From positions 1-22,154 of the IMG/VR virus record IMGVR_UViG_3300025120_013106: a DNA stretch of 22,154 nucleotides; one strand, given 5' to 3'. Below, in pieces: positions 21,638 to 22,154 of this stretch (within the stretch, counting starts at the first letter, position 1; the number at the start of each line of letters is the position of its first letter). Made by a program: the position numbers and the translations under genes. This DNA is from a virus. The notes under the pieces are model-generated. The model was not told the DNA's origin. It saw only the letters and a program-made list of their open reading frames with translations, and searched no databases.

Positions 21638-22154
21638 TGTCCAGTTCTAGCGATTCAGGCAGCGGTTCTTTTAGCTCAGGCTCTGACCTCACTTTTGAAT
21701 TAATCGGGAGTGATTTAGGGACCCAAGGAAAACACACTCATAACAAATGGAGGGGTATTGTTGAGAGTGGGGGAAAACTTTATTGTCCGCCCTTCCAGGA
21801 AGACGAGGTCTTGATAATAGATCCGTCGAATGACACGACGTCAACGACGGGGCAAGGCTCAATCCGAAATCCCTCAGAGCAAAAAAAGTACGTCGATTGT
21901 TTAACCGATGCCAATGGGAAAATTTACGCCAACCCTAGCGATCAAATCGCTTATCTCGAAGTAGACCCATCCGGATCTGGTTCTCCTCTCATTAACTATC
22001 GAGGCACGCCGTTAGGAAAAAACAGCATTCGAGGAGGTGCTTTAGCTTCCGGTAAAATCTATGGGAGTATCTACTCCCGAAATACCTCCACCCTCTCAAA
22101 CCCGGTCGTTTCGAAGTTTGATCTGTCCAATTTCAGCCAGTCTTTGATTTCATT
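21637..22154 (+). CDS. Repeat-containing adhesin candidate (partial, runs off the end)
   Basis: 172 residues visible; the gene continues beyond the window. The start ATG shares one base with the previous stop (TAATG). A Ser/Gly-rich N-terminus (MSSSSDSGSGSFSSGSD) is followed by spaced repeats about 45 residues apart: SGGKLYCPPFQEDEVLIIDP, NGKIYANPSDQIAYLEVDP and SGKIYGSIYSRNTSTLSNP. The GK(I/L)Y ... hydrophobic-DP pattern is that of beta-propeller blades. In a tail-tip position such a protein would bind a surface receptor or glycan. The function is inferred from repeat form and position. Confidence 0.55.
   Translation, partial: MSSSSDSGSGSFSSGSDLTFELIGSDLGTQGKHTHNKWRGIVESGGKLYCPPFQEDEVLIIDPSNDTTSTTGQGSIRNPSEQKKYVDCLTDANGKIYANPSDQIAYLEVDPSGSGSPLINYRGTPLGKNSIRGGALASGKIYGSIYSRNTSTLSNPVVSKFDLSNFSQSLIS

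Noticed and set aside
1-22154. CRISPR arrays, tRNA or rRNA genes, insertion sequences
   Set aside because: I saw no regularly spaced repeats of the right size, no cloverleaf-like sequence and no transposase.

Overview
This window is part of the genome of a tailed double-stranded DNA phage or prophage. It carries a repressor, a replication and partition module, a terminase, a head module and a tail module in a lambda-like siphovirus order. There is one major tail protein, a short tape measure and no sheath gene, so the tail is probably long and non-contractile. A leftward HTH repressor facing a rightward operon that begins with an excisionase-like HTH protein suggests a temperate phage. No integrase, lysis gene, tRNA or CRISPR array is visible. 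The host cannot be named. Mixed start-site types (a few strong Shine-Dalgarno sites, A-rich leaders, and a repeated TTGAC element) point away from a standard enterobacterial or Gram-positive phage. Planctomycetes or Verrucomicrobia is only a guess.

Layout. 1-546: non-coding and AT-rich, with several short direct and inverted repeats; it may be an origin or operator region. 547-933 (minus): repressor with its own terminator. 934-1023: divergent control region. 1024-9209: rightward operon of nine genes, most overlapping by 1-4 bases. It encodes a 58-residue protein, an excisionase-like HTH protein, a stand-alone DnaA domain IV-like protein, an unknown, a ParB, a GNAT acetyltransferase, a TOPRIM/SF3 primase-helicase, and the terminase small and large subunits. 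9210-10074: a gap with paired 15-bp operator-like sites, then three small AT-rich genes ending in an Xre-type HTH protein; it looks like a moron inserted between terminase and portal. 10096-14358: head genes (gpW-position protein, portal, small HAD phosphatase, ClpP-like protease fused to a scaffold region, major capsid protein) and a terminator. 14447-16536: connectors, tail completion and terminator candidates, major tail protein, and a terminator-like hairpin. 16639-22154: an unknown gene, tail assembly chaperones G and GT joined by a -1 frameshift at A AAA AAG, tape measure, two tail-tip candidates and the start of a repeat-containing adhesin candidate that runs off the window.

The most unusual signal is a start-associated sequence. 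Nine of the sixteen gene starts from 10096 onward have TTGAC followed by A or G, placed so that exactly 15 or 16 bases separate TTGAC from the start codon. It lies in the short gaps between genes and sometimes overlaps the previous stop codon. It is too close to the start to be an ordinary -35 box for that gene, and I know of no standard name for it. It may be a phage-specific translation or RNA-processing signal for virion genes.
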